This document shows, piece after piece, positions 48,426-58,787 of a stretch of 64,000 nt of DNA. The position numbers and the translations under genes were made by a program. Numbering within the stretch: position 1 is the first letter of the stretch; every line of letters begins with the position of its first letter. This DNA comes from Rhodopirellula sp. (lineage in GTDB: Bacteria > Planctomycetota > Planctomycetia > Pirellulales > Pirellulaceae), in NCBI GenBank assembly GCA_002690925.1, contig NZGD01000167.1, forward strand, positions 1-64,000, written 5' to 3'. The notes under the pieces were generated by a model. It made no database searches and was not told the origin of the DNA. It worked only from the letters and a program-made list of their open reading frames with translations.

Positions 48426-50339
48426 ATGCGGCGTTCCTGCATCCCTCCGTTTAGACTGCGTTCCGCAATGGTGTTTATTGCATTGCTCTACGGTATCCAA
48501 GCATCGCTTTCCGGGAATGCACAATCCCCTTCAATGCCCCGTGAAGATGTTGTTGACATCCCAGCAGTGGGCGATGGCCTTTGGGTAAGCAACCTGTTTC
48601 AATCCAATATGGTGTTACAGCGTGACCAGCCCATTTCAATCTGGGGTTGGGCGGAACCCGGAACGCAAGTGCAAGTTGTCCTGCAGGACACAAAGATGAG
48701 TACCAGAGTGAACCAAGATCGCGTGTGGAGAGTCAAACTGCCAGCACGCCCAGCTTCCGCCGAACCTCTCACAATTGAAATCAGTGCAGCCGAGCACAAA
48801 GTCTTGTTGAACAACGTGCTAATCGGCGATGTCTGGGTGCTCGGTGGACAAAGCAATATGGAGTTTCCGCTCGACCGCATCGAAAACGGCCAACTTGAGA
48901 TTGCGTCTGCCAACTACGAGGAAATACGAGTCTTAACTATCCCCGCGGCCAATGGCCCAGAACCGAAATCAGGTTTTGCGAGACTGCATGAGTGGAGTGG
49001 CTGGTTTAACCGTCACTATCGAAAGGGCGATTGGGACGTCTGCTCTCCAGAAATTGCTCGAGAACTGAGCGCCATCGGTTATGTCTTTGCGAGGCGGGTC
49101 CACATGGCAAGCAAAGTTCCCATTGGTGTGATTGATGCCTCACGCGGCGGAACCACTGTGGAGACGTGGACGCCAATCGACGTGCTTGCATCTATCAACA
49201 CGCCTCAAGTAAATGAACTCTTAGCAGATTGGGATCTAAAAATTGCAGACTGGAACCCTGCGGCCGATCTGGAACGACGTGTCCTAGGTTTCAACAACAA
49301 GATCGCAAAACTTAAGAAAGAAGGAAAACCCATCCCTGCGAATGAAAAAATCCCGACTGATCTTCGTCCCGGTCCCGCAATGGATCAAAACCGCCCGGGG
49401 AATTGTTTTGCAAGCATGATCACTCCACTCCAGGGACTGCAAATCAAAGGGGTTATTTTTCATCAGGGATACAACAATTGCTTCAATGGTACGCAAGGTG
49501 CTGTCATGTATCGTCAAGTATTCCCGGAGATGGTGCGGGCATGGCGACAAGCTTTTAACAACCCAAACATGCCATTTGGAATCTTATCGCTATGCACCGA
49601 AGGAACCGCTCAGAACCTCGACAACTTTTGCGAAATGATGGCTAATGCAGGGCCCTACATCCGTGAAGCCCAATACCAGACATTCCTGGATTTCTACCAA
49701 TCGGGCGACGCAAATATCGGATTCGCCAGCACCTACGATCTAAGACGCAGGTGGTACCATCCCCAACTGAAAATACCTGCGGGTGAACGCATAGCACGCT
49801 GGGCTCTCGCGACTCAGTACCAAATGGAACGCAACGTTCGATGGAAACCGCCAATGCTGAAGAAAATGGTCGCCAAGGATGGCAAACTTTTGTTGGAATT
49901 TGACGAGGCAGTGGGCGGAGTTGATGACGGTGGTCCGATCACCGGTTTTGCAATCGCAGGAACGGATCGCAAATTTCATCCCGCTGACGCAACACACCTT
50001 ACTGAAAAACAGCAAGGATCCAATCGCACCGTGACAAAACGCCACTTCCTGATTCTGAAAACCCCGATGGTGCCTGCTCCAGTTCATTACCGATATGCAT
50101 GGGCCAGAAACCCACTCGGGAATTTGCAGGGAGATCGAAACACCGACATCCCCTTTGCGACACAACGCAGCGATCACTGGCCAATGGAAACCACGCCCTT
50201 GGGTGTGTTTGGTACAAACGAACCCCTAAAGCTCGAAAGAGGCCAGCGACGTGAACTACAGCAGGCCTTGCAAGCACAAGACCAAGACCGTCTCCGTTTC
50301 GAAGCAGAACAATTTCTCAAATCGAGCCTCAAAAATTAG
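48426..50339 (+). CDS. Sialate O-acetylesterase-like secreted SGNH hydrolase
   Basis: 637 residues from ATG 48426, giving a normal signal peptide (basic R-R, then hydrophobic 14-29, cut near G-N-A-Q-S); a start at 48315 is possible but less likely. Residues 52-135 form a beta-sandwich (S-N-L-F-Q-S-N-M-V-L-Q-R-D, W-G-W-A-E-P-G) as in sialate O-acetylesterases. The SGNH domain follows with the nucleophile Ser143 in V-W-V-L-G-G-Q-S-N-M-E-F-P-L, and G-V-I-F-H-Q-G-Y-N-N near 345. The substrate may be acetylated sialic acid or acetylated polysaccharide, which would fit a sulfated, acetylated glycan diet beside the sulfatases. Confidence 0.9.
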   Translation: MRRSCIPPFRLRSAMVFIALLYGIQASLSGNAQSPSMPREDVVDIPAVGDGLWVSNLFQSNMVLQRDQPISIWGWAEPGTQVQVVLQDTKMSTRVNQDRVWRVKLPARPASAEPLTIEISAAEHKVLLNNVLIGDVWVLGGQSNMEFPLDRIENGQLEIASANYEEIRVLTIPAANGPEPKSGFARLHEWSGWFNRHYRKGDWDVCSPEIARELSAIGYVFARRVHMASKVPIGVIDASRGGTTVETWTPIDVLASINTPQVNELLADWDLKIADWNPAADLERRVLGFNNKIAKLKKEGKPIPANEKIPTDLRPGPAMDQNRPGNCFASMITPLQGLQIKGVIFHQGYNNCFNGTQGAVMYRQVFPEMVRAWRQAFNNPNMPFGILSLCTEGTAQNLDNFCEMMANAGPYIREAQYQTFLDFYQSGDANIGFASTYDLRRRWYHPQLKIPAGERIARWALATQYQMERNVRWKPPMLKKMVAKDGKLLLEFDEAVGGVDDGGPITGFAIAGTDRKFHPADATHLTEKQQGSNRTVTKRHFLILKTPMVPAPVHYRYAWARNPLGNLQGDRNTDIPFATQRSDHWPMETTPLGVFGTNEPLKLERGQRRELQQALQAQDQDRLRFEAEQFLKSSLKN

Positions 50340-50669
50340 GCGCGGGCCACCGCGATACCTTTTGCGCCCCAGACCCAAACCTTCTCGAGTCATGCTACAG
50401 CATGCAGCCCCGTGCATGTCACAAAAAATTTTAATCATACCATGCAGCAGGTTGGATCCCCGTACCCCAAGTCAACGCCGCCTGTGCCTGGTAGGTCACC
50501 TAATGACCGTTACTTGTTGAATTATCAGCCGCAGAAGTGCAACGGAGTTTTGTAGTTCGACGGAGGCTTGCGGCGTGACAGATCATTGCAGTCCGACACA
50601 GTTTTGCAGTGCACCAACCAGGTTCCTTTACTGCGTTTCAAATAGTTCGAGCTGCATCTGGATTCCAGC
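50340..50669. other. Convergent intergenic region, about 330 bp
   Basis: Nothing recognised between the two convergent stops. Confidence 0.4.
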
Positions 50670-52478
50670 TCACTTGGGCAATTTAAGCAGCCTCGCAATG
50701 GGATATTTTAGATGCGACGTTTCATAGTTTTTAGACCGCTTGTACAAAAAATCCAGTTGTGCACGCCGGTCAGCTGCAAACTCCGGATCGGACTGTTTCC
50801 TCGCGGTGAATTCCTCGCGTACCGCTTGATCCTCGGCAAGCAGCTTCTCCGCCGTTTTCTCAAACACGTAGGGTGAGAAATATTCCTTCTGCTGCAGCAC
50901 TGTATCAAACCGATTCCAGCGGAAAAGCGAATCCATGGCTTTGGGCTCTAATGCCTCGACAATATATCTCGCGCGATCCTGATTCACAGGAACAACGACA
51001 TCACCTTCTCGAACGAGCATTGGGCCAGTCAGCGTAGTCAGATCAACCTTGTCATGAAAAAAGTGTCCCTCGTACGGAGCTGAACGGGACTCAACACTGT
51101 CAATGCGATAGATCTCAGCGGGAACGGTGTCCGGTGTTTTGATAATTCGCATTGCAACTGAATTCAGTTTCAACAGATCGATGACCGTATGCCACTCGCG
51201 AGGAATCAAATATCCAGCAGGTAACTCTACCGACTCACTTACTCTGTATTTGTTAAAATACGGGATATTGCGTTTGTAAGGTTTTTCCCTGTCATAAAAC
51301 AGACGGGTTCCGCCGGTCACATCGCTGGCGATCCGACTCGCTTCGTAACCATGAAACTCAAGTCGAGCGGGATGATTGCGATCTACTTCCCAAGCAATGG
51401 GTGCGAACTTCTGCTTCCGATATGCATCGCGATCTTCTTGACGCAGCATCTGAATCTGTTTTCCTTCTTTGGCAAGCAACCTTAATGACGCGTCCAAAAA
51501 CGCGCGTGTTGCGGCAACGCGTTGCGGATAGGGTTTCAACATATGAGTTTCCGACATGTAGCCCATGGTCTGAAAAAGCCCGGCAAAACCTGTCGAATAT
51601 CGCGGCGTCTCTAAAAACTGTGCAAAACCGCCGTCCGGATCTGCTCCTCCGGAGTTCACGTACGGGATCGTGGGGTACCCAGCTGTTCGCATTGCTTCGA
51701 ACAGCATCGGTTCAAACTGAGTGTGCATGTATTCCCCCAGACTTAAACCCAATTTATCTTTCTGGCTCTGCGAGGTTGTCATGACATGTTGATAATCGGC
51801 TCCGTTGCTCACATGCGTATCGATAAAGAAATCAGGATCCAGAAGATGAAATATCTCAGCAAATGAACGCGCGTTCCGTGTATCACACTTCATGAAATCG
51901 CGATTCAGATCGTAATTTCTGCCATTTCCACGAAACCCATACTCACGGGGACCATTTTGATTTGCCCGCGTTCCTGAATTCCGATTCAGTACCCCGCCAA
52001 CGTTGTAAAAAGGAATGATCGCAATGATCACTTTCTGCAATGCTTTGGTGTATCCCTCCTCGTCACTAACGAGGTCTCTGGCAAAGGCCATGGATGCGTC
52101 GACCCCATCTGATTCACCAGGATGAATTGCATTGTTGATAAGTAAAACCGCTCGCGGGTCCCGCGCAACGGCATCCAAAGCGATGTGATCCTCGTTCGTG
52201 ATCAGGACGACGCTTAGCGGAAATCCGCTGTCGGTTTTCCCCATCGAATGTATCGTCAAGTGATCACAAGAGTCCGCGAGATCCGTGTAGTACTTCATGC
52301 CCTCATCGTAAGTAGCAGTATTCCAACCGTCACTTAGCTCAAACGGTGTCGGAAAACCGCCTTGGGAACCATCATCGCCCCTCCCTATCTGCGCCCCGAC
52401 GTCCTCACTGAACAAAGCCACCAACACCACACCACCCAGGCAACCAATCCATACCCGCCTAATTACGGAAATAATCAT
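50670..52478 (-). CDS. Exported M14 zinc carboxypeptidase
   Basis: 602 residues with a signal peptide (hydrophobic 11-23, cut near V-G-A-Q). Zinc ligands of the M14 family are visible: H-P-G-E (His119, Glu122) and D-T-H-V-S-N-G (His222). The substrate-binding G-R-N-Y-D-L-N-R-D-F lies near 196-205. The region after 330 is an additional beta-rich domain typical of large bacterial M14 members. It should cleave C-terminal residues from peptides or act on peptidoglycan peptides outside the cytoplasm. It stands as a single gene. Confidence 0.9.
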   Translation of the reverse strand: MIISVIRRVWIGCLGGVVLVALFSEDVGAQIGRGDDGSQGGFPTPFELSDGWNTATYDEGMKYYTDLADSCDHLTIHSMGKTDSGFPLSVVLITNEDHIALDAVARDPRAVLLINNAIHPGESDGVDASMAFARDLVSDEEGYTKALQKVIIAIIPFYNVGGVLNRNSGTRANQNGPREYGFRGNGRNYDLNRDFMKCDTRNARSFAEIFHLLDPDFFIDTHVSNGADYQHVMTTSQSQKDKLGLSLGEYMHTQFEPMLFEAMRTAGYPTIPYVNSGGADPDGGFAQFLETPRYSTGFAGLFQTMGYMSETHMLKPYPQRVAATRAFLDASLRLLAKEGKQIQMLRQEDRDAYRKQKFAPIAWEVDRNHPARLEFHGYEASRIASDVTGGTRLFYDREKPYKRNIPYFNKYRVSESVELPAGYLIPREWHTVIDLLKLNSVAMRIIKTPDTVPAEIYRIDSVESRSAPYEGHFFHDKVDLTTLTGPMLVREGDVVVPVNQDRARYIVEALEPKAMDSLFRWNRFDTVLQQKEYFSPYVFEKTAEKLLAEDQAVREEFTARKQSDPEFAADRRAQLDFLYKRSKNYETSHLKYPIARLLKLPK

Positions 52479-54574
52479 TACTTTTCCTCAAATGCCCTAA
52501 CACTCACCAAGTCTAACCCAACGGTGGCACAAAAAAGAACAACGAGGTTTCAGCCTCAATCCCTTTCACGCCGCACATTAACCCACCCGCCCTTCCAAAC
52601 ACGGAACCCTCAACAGTTCATTCACACGAACAGTGACAACCATGTCACAACCGCGATTACGTTCCGCGTTTGGAGTATTCTACTACTACTTTACGTGAAA
52701 GCGCAGTCCAGACATTCATCCAAGAGTCTCGCTCACGTGGACCTACGGGTCCAATCAAGCTGCGCCAGAAACTAACCATGAATTCGTTTCCTCTGGAATC
52801 CATTAGAAGCACGAACCCTTCCCACCGCCGTAACTTTGACTTCAGCACTGTTAATATTTCCCACCTCTGCATTTCCCACCTCTGCATTTCCCACGCCGGA
52901 ATCGTTTGCCTGTGCTGCCCGTAGCACCGGCAACCGTTATCGCATCACTTGTTATGCGTCAGTCGAAAACCAGACATCGGATCGTCCCTCAACCGAGAAA
53001 ATGAAAACGCAATTCATTCGGCGTCAACATTTACGGCCCCTGAGAACAGCACAACTTCCCAGCGGTATCGAAGTCCGATTTCAACGCTCCTAAGTACTCC
53101 AATACGATTTGCTTACACTAACTCGCCCACCTTGTAGGGTCGGACTCAATCTCATGGGTCCTAAGATTCACTGGCCTTGCCCCTCAGCTCCGTGTTCATT
53201 TCCTCGCACCGCACGTCATTTCTGTCGATCTCGCCTGAAGGGTTTCAGCTGCCGTTCTGGAAACGGCCGCAACAGCAGACTTGCAGCGTTTTCGCTGATA
53301 ACCCCGTCTGTGGGCGGAGAACGCGTTCGCTGAGCAACAGAACCGACATCTCGATCACATCGACATTGACGGCAAATGGAAAAAGCCACCAAGCCGTTCT
53401 ACCAGAAGTCGAGACGCAACGGCGTACCGCCTAGCGTTTACGGTCAGATGATCTCCTTTGGATATTTTAAAGACACCTAATCGCAGCAGGGAATCAAGTA
53501 GTGGGGTGACGACATCCGATCGCACGCTCGACTTCTTGGGTACGGTCCGGGTGAGTAAACCCCGATCGCTGCAAGCGTTACCCGAAACCGGAAACGCTTG
53601 CCGATAGAGCCTCATCAATTGCTCTTTGAATTATTTGCCCAACTCCTATCCAGCTCCGTGCCCCAAACCTATTCGGCTTCAGCGTTGAAAACCTCTTTTT
53701 CCAGTGAATGAGATGGCCAGCACGCGATTTCTGTTACTTCTTAGCCCCATGCCCGCAGAACCGCAAAAGTCAGAAAGGGCATGCGTCATTTCTTTGACAG
53801 GATTCGGCTCATCTGTGACACCATTTTGAACCGGAGGGAAAACACCATTCGGATTATCAGGGACGCATCCTGACAGGTGGGCTTGCGGATGTTGCCTACA
53901 AGAATCAATGCTGCAAGATAAGAGCCGCAATGATTGAACATGCACTAACAATTTATGTAAGACAACGTCCGCATGCTTTCGTGATTCAGACGCGTGTCCG
54001 CTACAGCCCAACCAACAGGAAAGATCGAGAACGTCAGTTCGTTGCTGGATCTTAAACACCACGTCAACTCGTGACTTTTCTGCGAGAACCGGAGGTGTTC
54101 GATGTTAAAAGAGAAACAACCGACCTTTCGTCAAATCGATTTCGCATCAACCATCCACATGAGGAAGCCATCGTGACACGGAAGGTTCCATATTAGGAAA
54201 ATTAAACGAACAATCCACACTCATTGAAGACTCACGCATCACTCTTAAAACCAACTAAAGCGTTTAGCAAATCAACCACAAATGGCAGGACTTTCTACCA
54301 ATCTCACTTGATTGGGTAACACTGGACGAATGTGTGAACACACCGACTGAAAACTATTTAATTTCTAAAAGAAGCCGATTTTCCATACTGAGACGGGAAA
54401 ATCCAACCCATTTTGGTGCGTTGGATGATGGGAAAACTTGAAAACCTGCTAAACTGGTAAGCAGCGAAAAAAGACTCAGATGCGTCAATTGAACGTTCGT
54501 TCGGTTTTCAGCATCCGTGTTCCAGTTGCTCCCGCCAGAAACACCGCCTACCGAGGCCACGTTTCCAAATTTCC
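52479..54574. other. 2.1-kb gene-poor region
   Basis: The longest stretch without a supported gene. It contains a 15-bp tandem repeat (52856-52894), a perfect 9-bp hairpin GCAAGCGTT/AACGCTTGC near 53568-53600, and a strong Shine-Dalgarno GGAGGTG at 54091 followed by ATG 54102 that opens only 24 codons before TGA. The latter could be the 5' remnant of a decayed gene. Frames of 60-140 codons on both strands (52362-52775, 53679-54062) lack family features. Confidence 0.5.
52856..52894. repeat. 15-bp tandem repeat, 2.6 copies
   Basis: Two perfect copies of ATTTCCCACCTCTGC and nine bases of a third, in non-coding sequence. Confidence 0.9.
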
Positions 54575-57397
54575 ATGGATCGCCACGCAACCCTGGTGCC
54601 CGCCTTGTTAAGAATGAAGCCCCTGATTGACGCCCCCACAGTGGACGTACCAGGCACCGTTACTGGCTGCAGCGAAACGCTCGCCAAAGTCACTTCGGGT
54701 ACGGGAAGTCAACACGTCAGTAAATCTGTGAGACACCGATTTGAGCCCGCGCTATCGAGACTCAATCTTGTTGCCCTGAGCTTGTTTCTAGCTTTAAGTC
54801 TGATCGATGCCTCGCGCATCTTTGCAGCCGACCCATCTTCCCCGATAGATGAGAACAGCTTTGCTCAGATCAAACGCGAGGGACGAGCGAAATCCAGCTT
54901 TCTCAACCAGACGACCGAAAGCGTGGTATTTGAAAGTATCCCAACAGCTGATCTGCAGCAGTACCACGATTTTGTTGCTCCGCTACTGAGAGACAAATGT
55001 CTATCTTGCCATGGGCCAGACGAACAGCACGCCAACCTTCGTGTCGACAAGATTAGTCCGAATCTGCTCGCGGGAGAAAGCGTAGAACGCTGGCGAGAAA
55101 TCTACAAAGTTTTGAGCAATTCAGAGATGCCGCCGGATGACGAGCCGGACATCGGACTTACCGATTCCGAGCGAAAACGCTTGGTGTCCTGGATCAGCAC
55201 TGAGATGAACAAGGCATCCTTCGTGCGACGCAACACATCAGAGCACACATCGTTCCGCCGCATGACCAAGGCGGAATATAACTACGCAATGCAGGATTTG
55301 TTGGGGCTTCCTTATCCGATTGGTCACGCTCTTCCTACTGAGACAGCATCGGAGGATGGATTCATAAAGAATTCAGAGCTACTGCAGATGTCGGCCATGC
55401 AGTTCCAAACCTATCGGGAACTCGCGTTGGACGCATTAAAGCGTGTCACTGTCCGAGGCGCACGATCCGAGTCCGTCGTTTATGACATCTCCATGCGTAA
55501 CCAGATGGAGCAGCTCACAACCGCCAAGAATGCAAAACCCTTTCACAAATCAGATGACGACTACAAAAACAAGGCGAGACAACAGCACCTTTTGAATCTG
55601 GAAACAGGTGACGCGCTCTCTTTTTCCAATGCAAGCGTGAAGCCAAGCGTCAGCCCAGCTGACGAACCAGAGGCTTCCCCCTCGCCGGTTGTCCTTTCCC
55701 TCAGTCGGTCCCAGGAATCCAAGTGGAACCTTGATCGCTTTCTGCCTGATGACGGCATCATGCGTGTGAGTATCCGCGTTGGGCGCACCACGATGGAACC
55801 AAACGAGTACGCGAGTCTTCGCCTGATTTTCAGTGCTCACACCAGCAACAACGCCAACTTCACTGAGGTGATCAGCCAGAGTGACATCCCCGTCACCGCC
55901 AATGCAAAGCACCCCGAGTACATCCATTTTGATATTCCATTGAGCGAGATACAACGGAATCCCTTCCGTAAACTTGCAACTGATTTCCCACGACGTGACG
56001 AGTTCCTGCACATTCGAAATGTATCCAGCACGAGAAATAACAAGGACCCATTACGACTGCACATCGACCATGTGCGCATTACGGCACCGTATTATTCCCA
56101 ATGGCCGCCAAAGAGCCACACGAACTTATTCTTCCCTAGCGAACTGAGCCACGAAGAAGACACCTACGGTCGGGAGATACTCAACAAGTTCTTACTGCGA
56201 GTTTGGCGCCGTCCTGCTGACAAACGCGAGATCGATCAGTTCATGGCGTTATTCGATTCGTTCCGCACAGACCTACCCACCTTTGAAGATGCGATGCTTG
56301 AGGTGCTGGCTACAGCGTTGTCCACCCCCGAGTTTCTGTACGTTGCCGAGCGATCCAGTGACGACGAAAAAACACACAAGATCAACGATTTTGAGCTCGC
56401 CAGCCGCCTCTCTTTTTTTCTTTGGTCGAGCATTCCAGACGACGAACTGCTAATGCTTGCAAAGCAGGGGCGACTGCATCAGGAACAAACGCTACGGTCG
56501 CAAGTGAACCGAATGCTTGCTGATCCCAAAATAAGACGTTTTGAGGAAAGCTTCGTGGGTCAGTGGCTAGGCTTGGAAGGGCTAAACAGCATCACCCACA
56601 TTAAGGACACTGATCTGTTGTCCGCGATTAAAGAAGAACCTATAGCGTTCTTCGATGAATTATTGACGCGCAACGGGAGTGTTTTAGATTTCATTCATTC
56701 GGATTATGTGCTCGTCAATGAGCGTCTTGCGCAGCATTATGGCGTTCGAGACGTGTTTGGCCCTCACTTCCAGCGCGTGGAAGTGTCCGCCGGACAACAT
56801 CGCGGTGGTCTGCTTACCGGAGCCGCCGTCATGGCCATGAACTCCGACGGTGCTGACTCCAACCCACTGAAACGCGGCGTTTGGTTACTCGAACGCATTC
56901 TGGATGATCCACCGCCGCCACCTCCACCGGATGTACCAGAAGTTGACCTAACCGATCCCAGAATATTGGAGATGACGCTGAAGGAGCGAATTGCGGACCA
57001 TCGCAACAAACCCGCGTGCGCTTCCTGCCACTCCCGGATCGACCCATGGGGCATTGCTTTTGAAAACTTCGACGCACAGGGTGCCTTTCGTACCCGTATC
57101 GATGATCAAACCGTCGACGCAACCTCCACCCTCTTCAATCAACACGTATTGAGCGGCATTGATGGTCTTAAGCAATATTTATTAAGTGATCGTCAGGATC
57201 AGTTCATCCGAGCCATCGTCCACAAAATGACCGCATACGCATTGGGCCGTCCCCTTACCTTCGCGGACCGAGCTGACGTTGACAGACTTGCGACCCAGTT
57301 CCGACAATCGGGTGATAGGCTGAACGATCTGATTCACCTAATCATCAATAGTGACCTATTTCATGCCAAACAGAAGACAGGATCGAATCATGACTGA
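54575..57397 (+). CDS. DUF1587/1595/1592/1588/1585 planctomycete cytochrome-type protein
   Basis: 940 residues from ATG 54575. The start is uncertain: the hydrophobic signal is at about 64-85 (cut near I-F-A-A-D), so ATG 54614 or GTG 54728 would give a more normal signal length. Heme site C-L-S-C-H at Cys142 is followed by G-P-D-E-Q-H-A-N-L-R-V-D. Then come DUF1587 (R-R-M-T-K-A-E-Y-N-Y-A-M), a carbohydrate-binding-like middle part, DUF1595 (V-W-R-R-P-A-D), DUF1592, DUF1588 (R-G-G-L-L-T-G-A-A-V-M-A-M), C-A-S-C-H at Cys815 and DUF1585. Its stop overlaps the ATG of the DUF1552 partner by 8 bp, so translation is coupled. It is a paralogue of the gene at 11191 but its partner lies on the other side. 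Confidence 0.9.
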   Translation: MDRHATLVPALLRMKPLIDAPTVDVPGTVTGCSETLAKVTSGTGSQHVSKSVRHRFEPALSRLNLVALSLFLALSLIDASRIFAADPSSPIDENSFAQIKREGRAKSSFLNQTTESVVFESIPTADLQQYHDFVAPLLRDKCLSCHGPDEQHANLRVDKISPNLLAGESVERWREIYKVLSNSEMPPDDEPDIGLTDSERKRLVSWISTEMNKASFVRRNTSEHTSFRRMTKAEYNYAMQDLLGLPYPIGHALPTETASEDGFIKNSELLQMSAMQFQTYRELALDALKRVTVRGARSESVVYDISMRNQMEQLTTAKNAKPFHKSDDDYKNKARQQHLLNLETGDALSFSNASVKPSVSPADEPEASPSPVVLSLSRSQESKWNLDRFLPDDGIMRVSIRVGRTTMEPNEYASLRLIFSAHTSNNANFTEVISQSDIPVTANAKHPEYIHFDIPLSEIQRNPFRKLATDFPRRDEFLHIRNVSSTRNNKDPLRLHIDHVRITAPYYSQWPPKSHTNLFFPSELSHEEDTYGREILNKFLLRVWRRPADKREIDQFMALFDSFRTDLPTFEDAMLEVLATALSTPEFLYVAERSSDDEKTHKINDFELASRLSFFLWSSIPDDELLMLAKQGRLHQEQTLRSQVNRMLADPKIRRFEESFVGQWLGLEGLNSITHIKDTDLLSAIKEEPIAFFDELLTRNGSVLDFIHSDYVLVNERLAQHYGVRDVFGPHFQRVEVSAGQHRGGLLTGAAVMAMNSDGADSNPLKRGVWLLERILDDPPPPPPPDVPEVDLTDPRILEMTLKERIADHRNKPACASCHSRIDPWGIAFENFDAQGAFRTRIDDQTVDATSTLFNQHVLSGIDGLKQYLLSDRQDQFIRAIVHKMTAYALGRPLTFADRADVDRLATQFRQSGDRLNDLIHLIINSDLFHAKQKTGSNHD

Positions 57398-58787
57398 GAC
57401 GTCTCGGGGAATCCATCGCCGGAACTTCCTTCGCGGTTCAGGCATTGCGCTGGCGTTACCCTGGCTTGAAGCGACATCAGCCTCAGGAAATGACGCGAAG
57501 CAAACCCCAAAACGCTTCGTCAGCGTGTACCATCCTGACGGCGTTGGGCTTCCGCTGAAAACCGACCCAGCCTGGCATGACTGGAGTTGGTTCCCTCGCG
57601 GTGGAGAGTACAACTTTGAGTTAACCAAGGTCCTCGATGTGTTGGAACCGCTCCGCAGTGATATCACGATCTATTCAGGACTGTCCCACCCCCACGCCCG
57701 AAAGGTCCACGGGCACTCGAACGCCGACCAATATTTAACAGGCGCCGCAACGGGCGGGCACGGCCCTTACAAGAATACGGTTTCCGTAGATCAGTTGATT
57801 GCCCAGCACATCAATGAAGCCACCAGACACTCCTCCTTGGTGATGTCCACTAATGGTGGTATCGGAGGTCCTCGCGGCGCCCAGACCCAATCTTTTGATC
57901 AAGCTGGGCGACCCATACCGGCCATGAACAAGCCAAAGCAGATCTTTGACACTCTGTTCGTCGCTAGCGGAAAAGACGCCAGCGGAAGACTGGCTCGATC
58001 AAAAAGCGCACTGGACTTTCTGATTGAAAACACCCATTCACTCGACAGGAAGATCTCTCAACGTGATCGACGGAAACTTCAGCAATACCTCGATGCGGTT
58101 CGCGATACGGAAGTGAAGCTTGAAAGAGCTCAGAAATGGGTAGACACGCCCGTCCCTGTAGTCGATACACAAAATCTACATCTCGAGTCAGGTCCCGAGG
58201 AAGCACGACTCTACTTCCAGACGATGTACGAACTGATCTATCTTTCTTTTTTCAGTGACTCAACGCGAGTTGCAACCTTCCAACTGGGTCGAGAGAACGG
58301 TGGAGGTCCTCATAACCTTCTCTCCAAAGCCGTTGACTTGGGCAATGCACATGCATTGACTCATGACGTCAAGAAACCAGATGGGTGGAAAAACCTGGGA
58401 ACCTACAACCGATATCAGGCTAGCGAATTTGGGCGTTTCCTTGATCGTTTGAAGGCTACACCGGAACCAGATGGCAATGGAACCTTGCTTGACAATACGT
58501 TCGCGATGCACGGCTCCGCGTCAAGCAGTTTCCACCTGTCTCGCAACTATCCCATCATCTCAGCTGGGGGGAAAAATCTCGGTTTCAATAACGGACGTTA
58601 TCTGAAGTTTGGAAAAGGAAACGATGACAATCAGGCAGGAGCCGGGATCGTCACCGATGCTGGCTGGCGGGGAAAGGTTGTCGCAGAAGAAGAACCTTTG
58701 GCGTTATTCTTCACAACGATACTTCAACGCTTCGGTGTGGAAACGGACACGTTTGCCGGCATTACTGGCACGCTCGACCGAGTCTAG
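57390..58787 (+). CDS. DUF1552 protein with Tat signal
   Basis: 465 residues from ATG 57390, inside the end of the preceding gene. Twin-arginine signal H-R-R-N-F-L-R-G-S-G-I-A-L-A-L-P-W-L-E. DUF1552 blocks are clear: F-V-S-V-Y-H-P-D-G-V-G near 39, I-Y-S-G-L-S-H-P near 92, the coiled L-Q-Q-Y-L-D-A-V-R-D-T-E near 230, D-S-T-R-V-A-T-F-Q-L-G near 290 and H-G-S-A-S-S-S-F-H near 373. It forms a co-translated pair with the DUF1592-family gene. Confidence 0.92.
   Translation: MTETSRGIHRRNFLRGSGIALALPWLEATSASGNDAKQTPKRFVSVYHPDGVGLPLKTDPAWHDWSWFPRGGEYNFELTKVLDVLEPLRSDITIYSGLSHPHARKVHGHSNADQYLTGAATGGHGPYKNTVSVDQLIAQHINEATRHSSLVMSTNGGIGGPRGAQTQSFDQAGRPIPAMNKPKQIFDTLFVASGKDASGRLARSKSALDFLIENTHSLDRKISQRDRRKLQQYLDAVRDTEVKLERAQKWVDTPVPVVDTQNLHLESGPEEARLYFQTMYELIYLSFFSDSTRVATFQLGRENGGGPHNLLSKAVDLGNAHALTHDVKKPDGWKNLGTYNRYQASEFGRFLDRLKATPEPDGNGTLLDNTFAMHGSASSSFHLSRNYPIISAGGKNLGFNNGRYLKFGKGNDDNQAGAGIVTDAGWRGKVVAEEEPLALFFTTILQRFGVETDTFAGITGTLDRV

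Noticed and set aside
52362-52775. 137-codon plus-strand frame rich in T, H, N, Q
   Set aside because: Starts within the antisense carboxypeptidase gene; composition typical of non-coding reading.
52856-52894. Short repeats considered as a CRISPR array
   Set aside because: Unit of 15 bp, directly tandem, no spacers, no cas genes.
53679-54062. 127-codon minus-strand frame
   Set aside because: Low similarity to any fold, many Cys and His without pattern, no ribosome site.
54102-54176. Short frame with strong ribosome site and TGA stop, considered as a second selenoprotein
   Set aside because: No redox or metal motif at the TGA, no clear hairpin after it, and the frame soon stops again.
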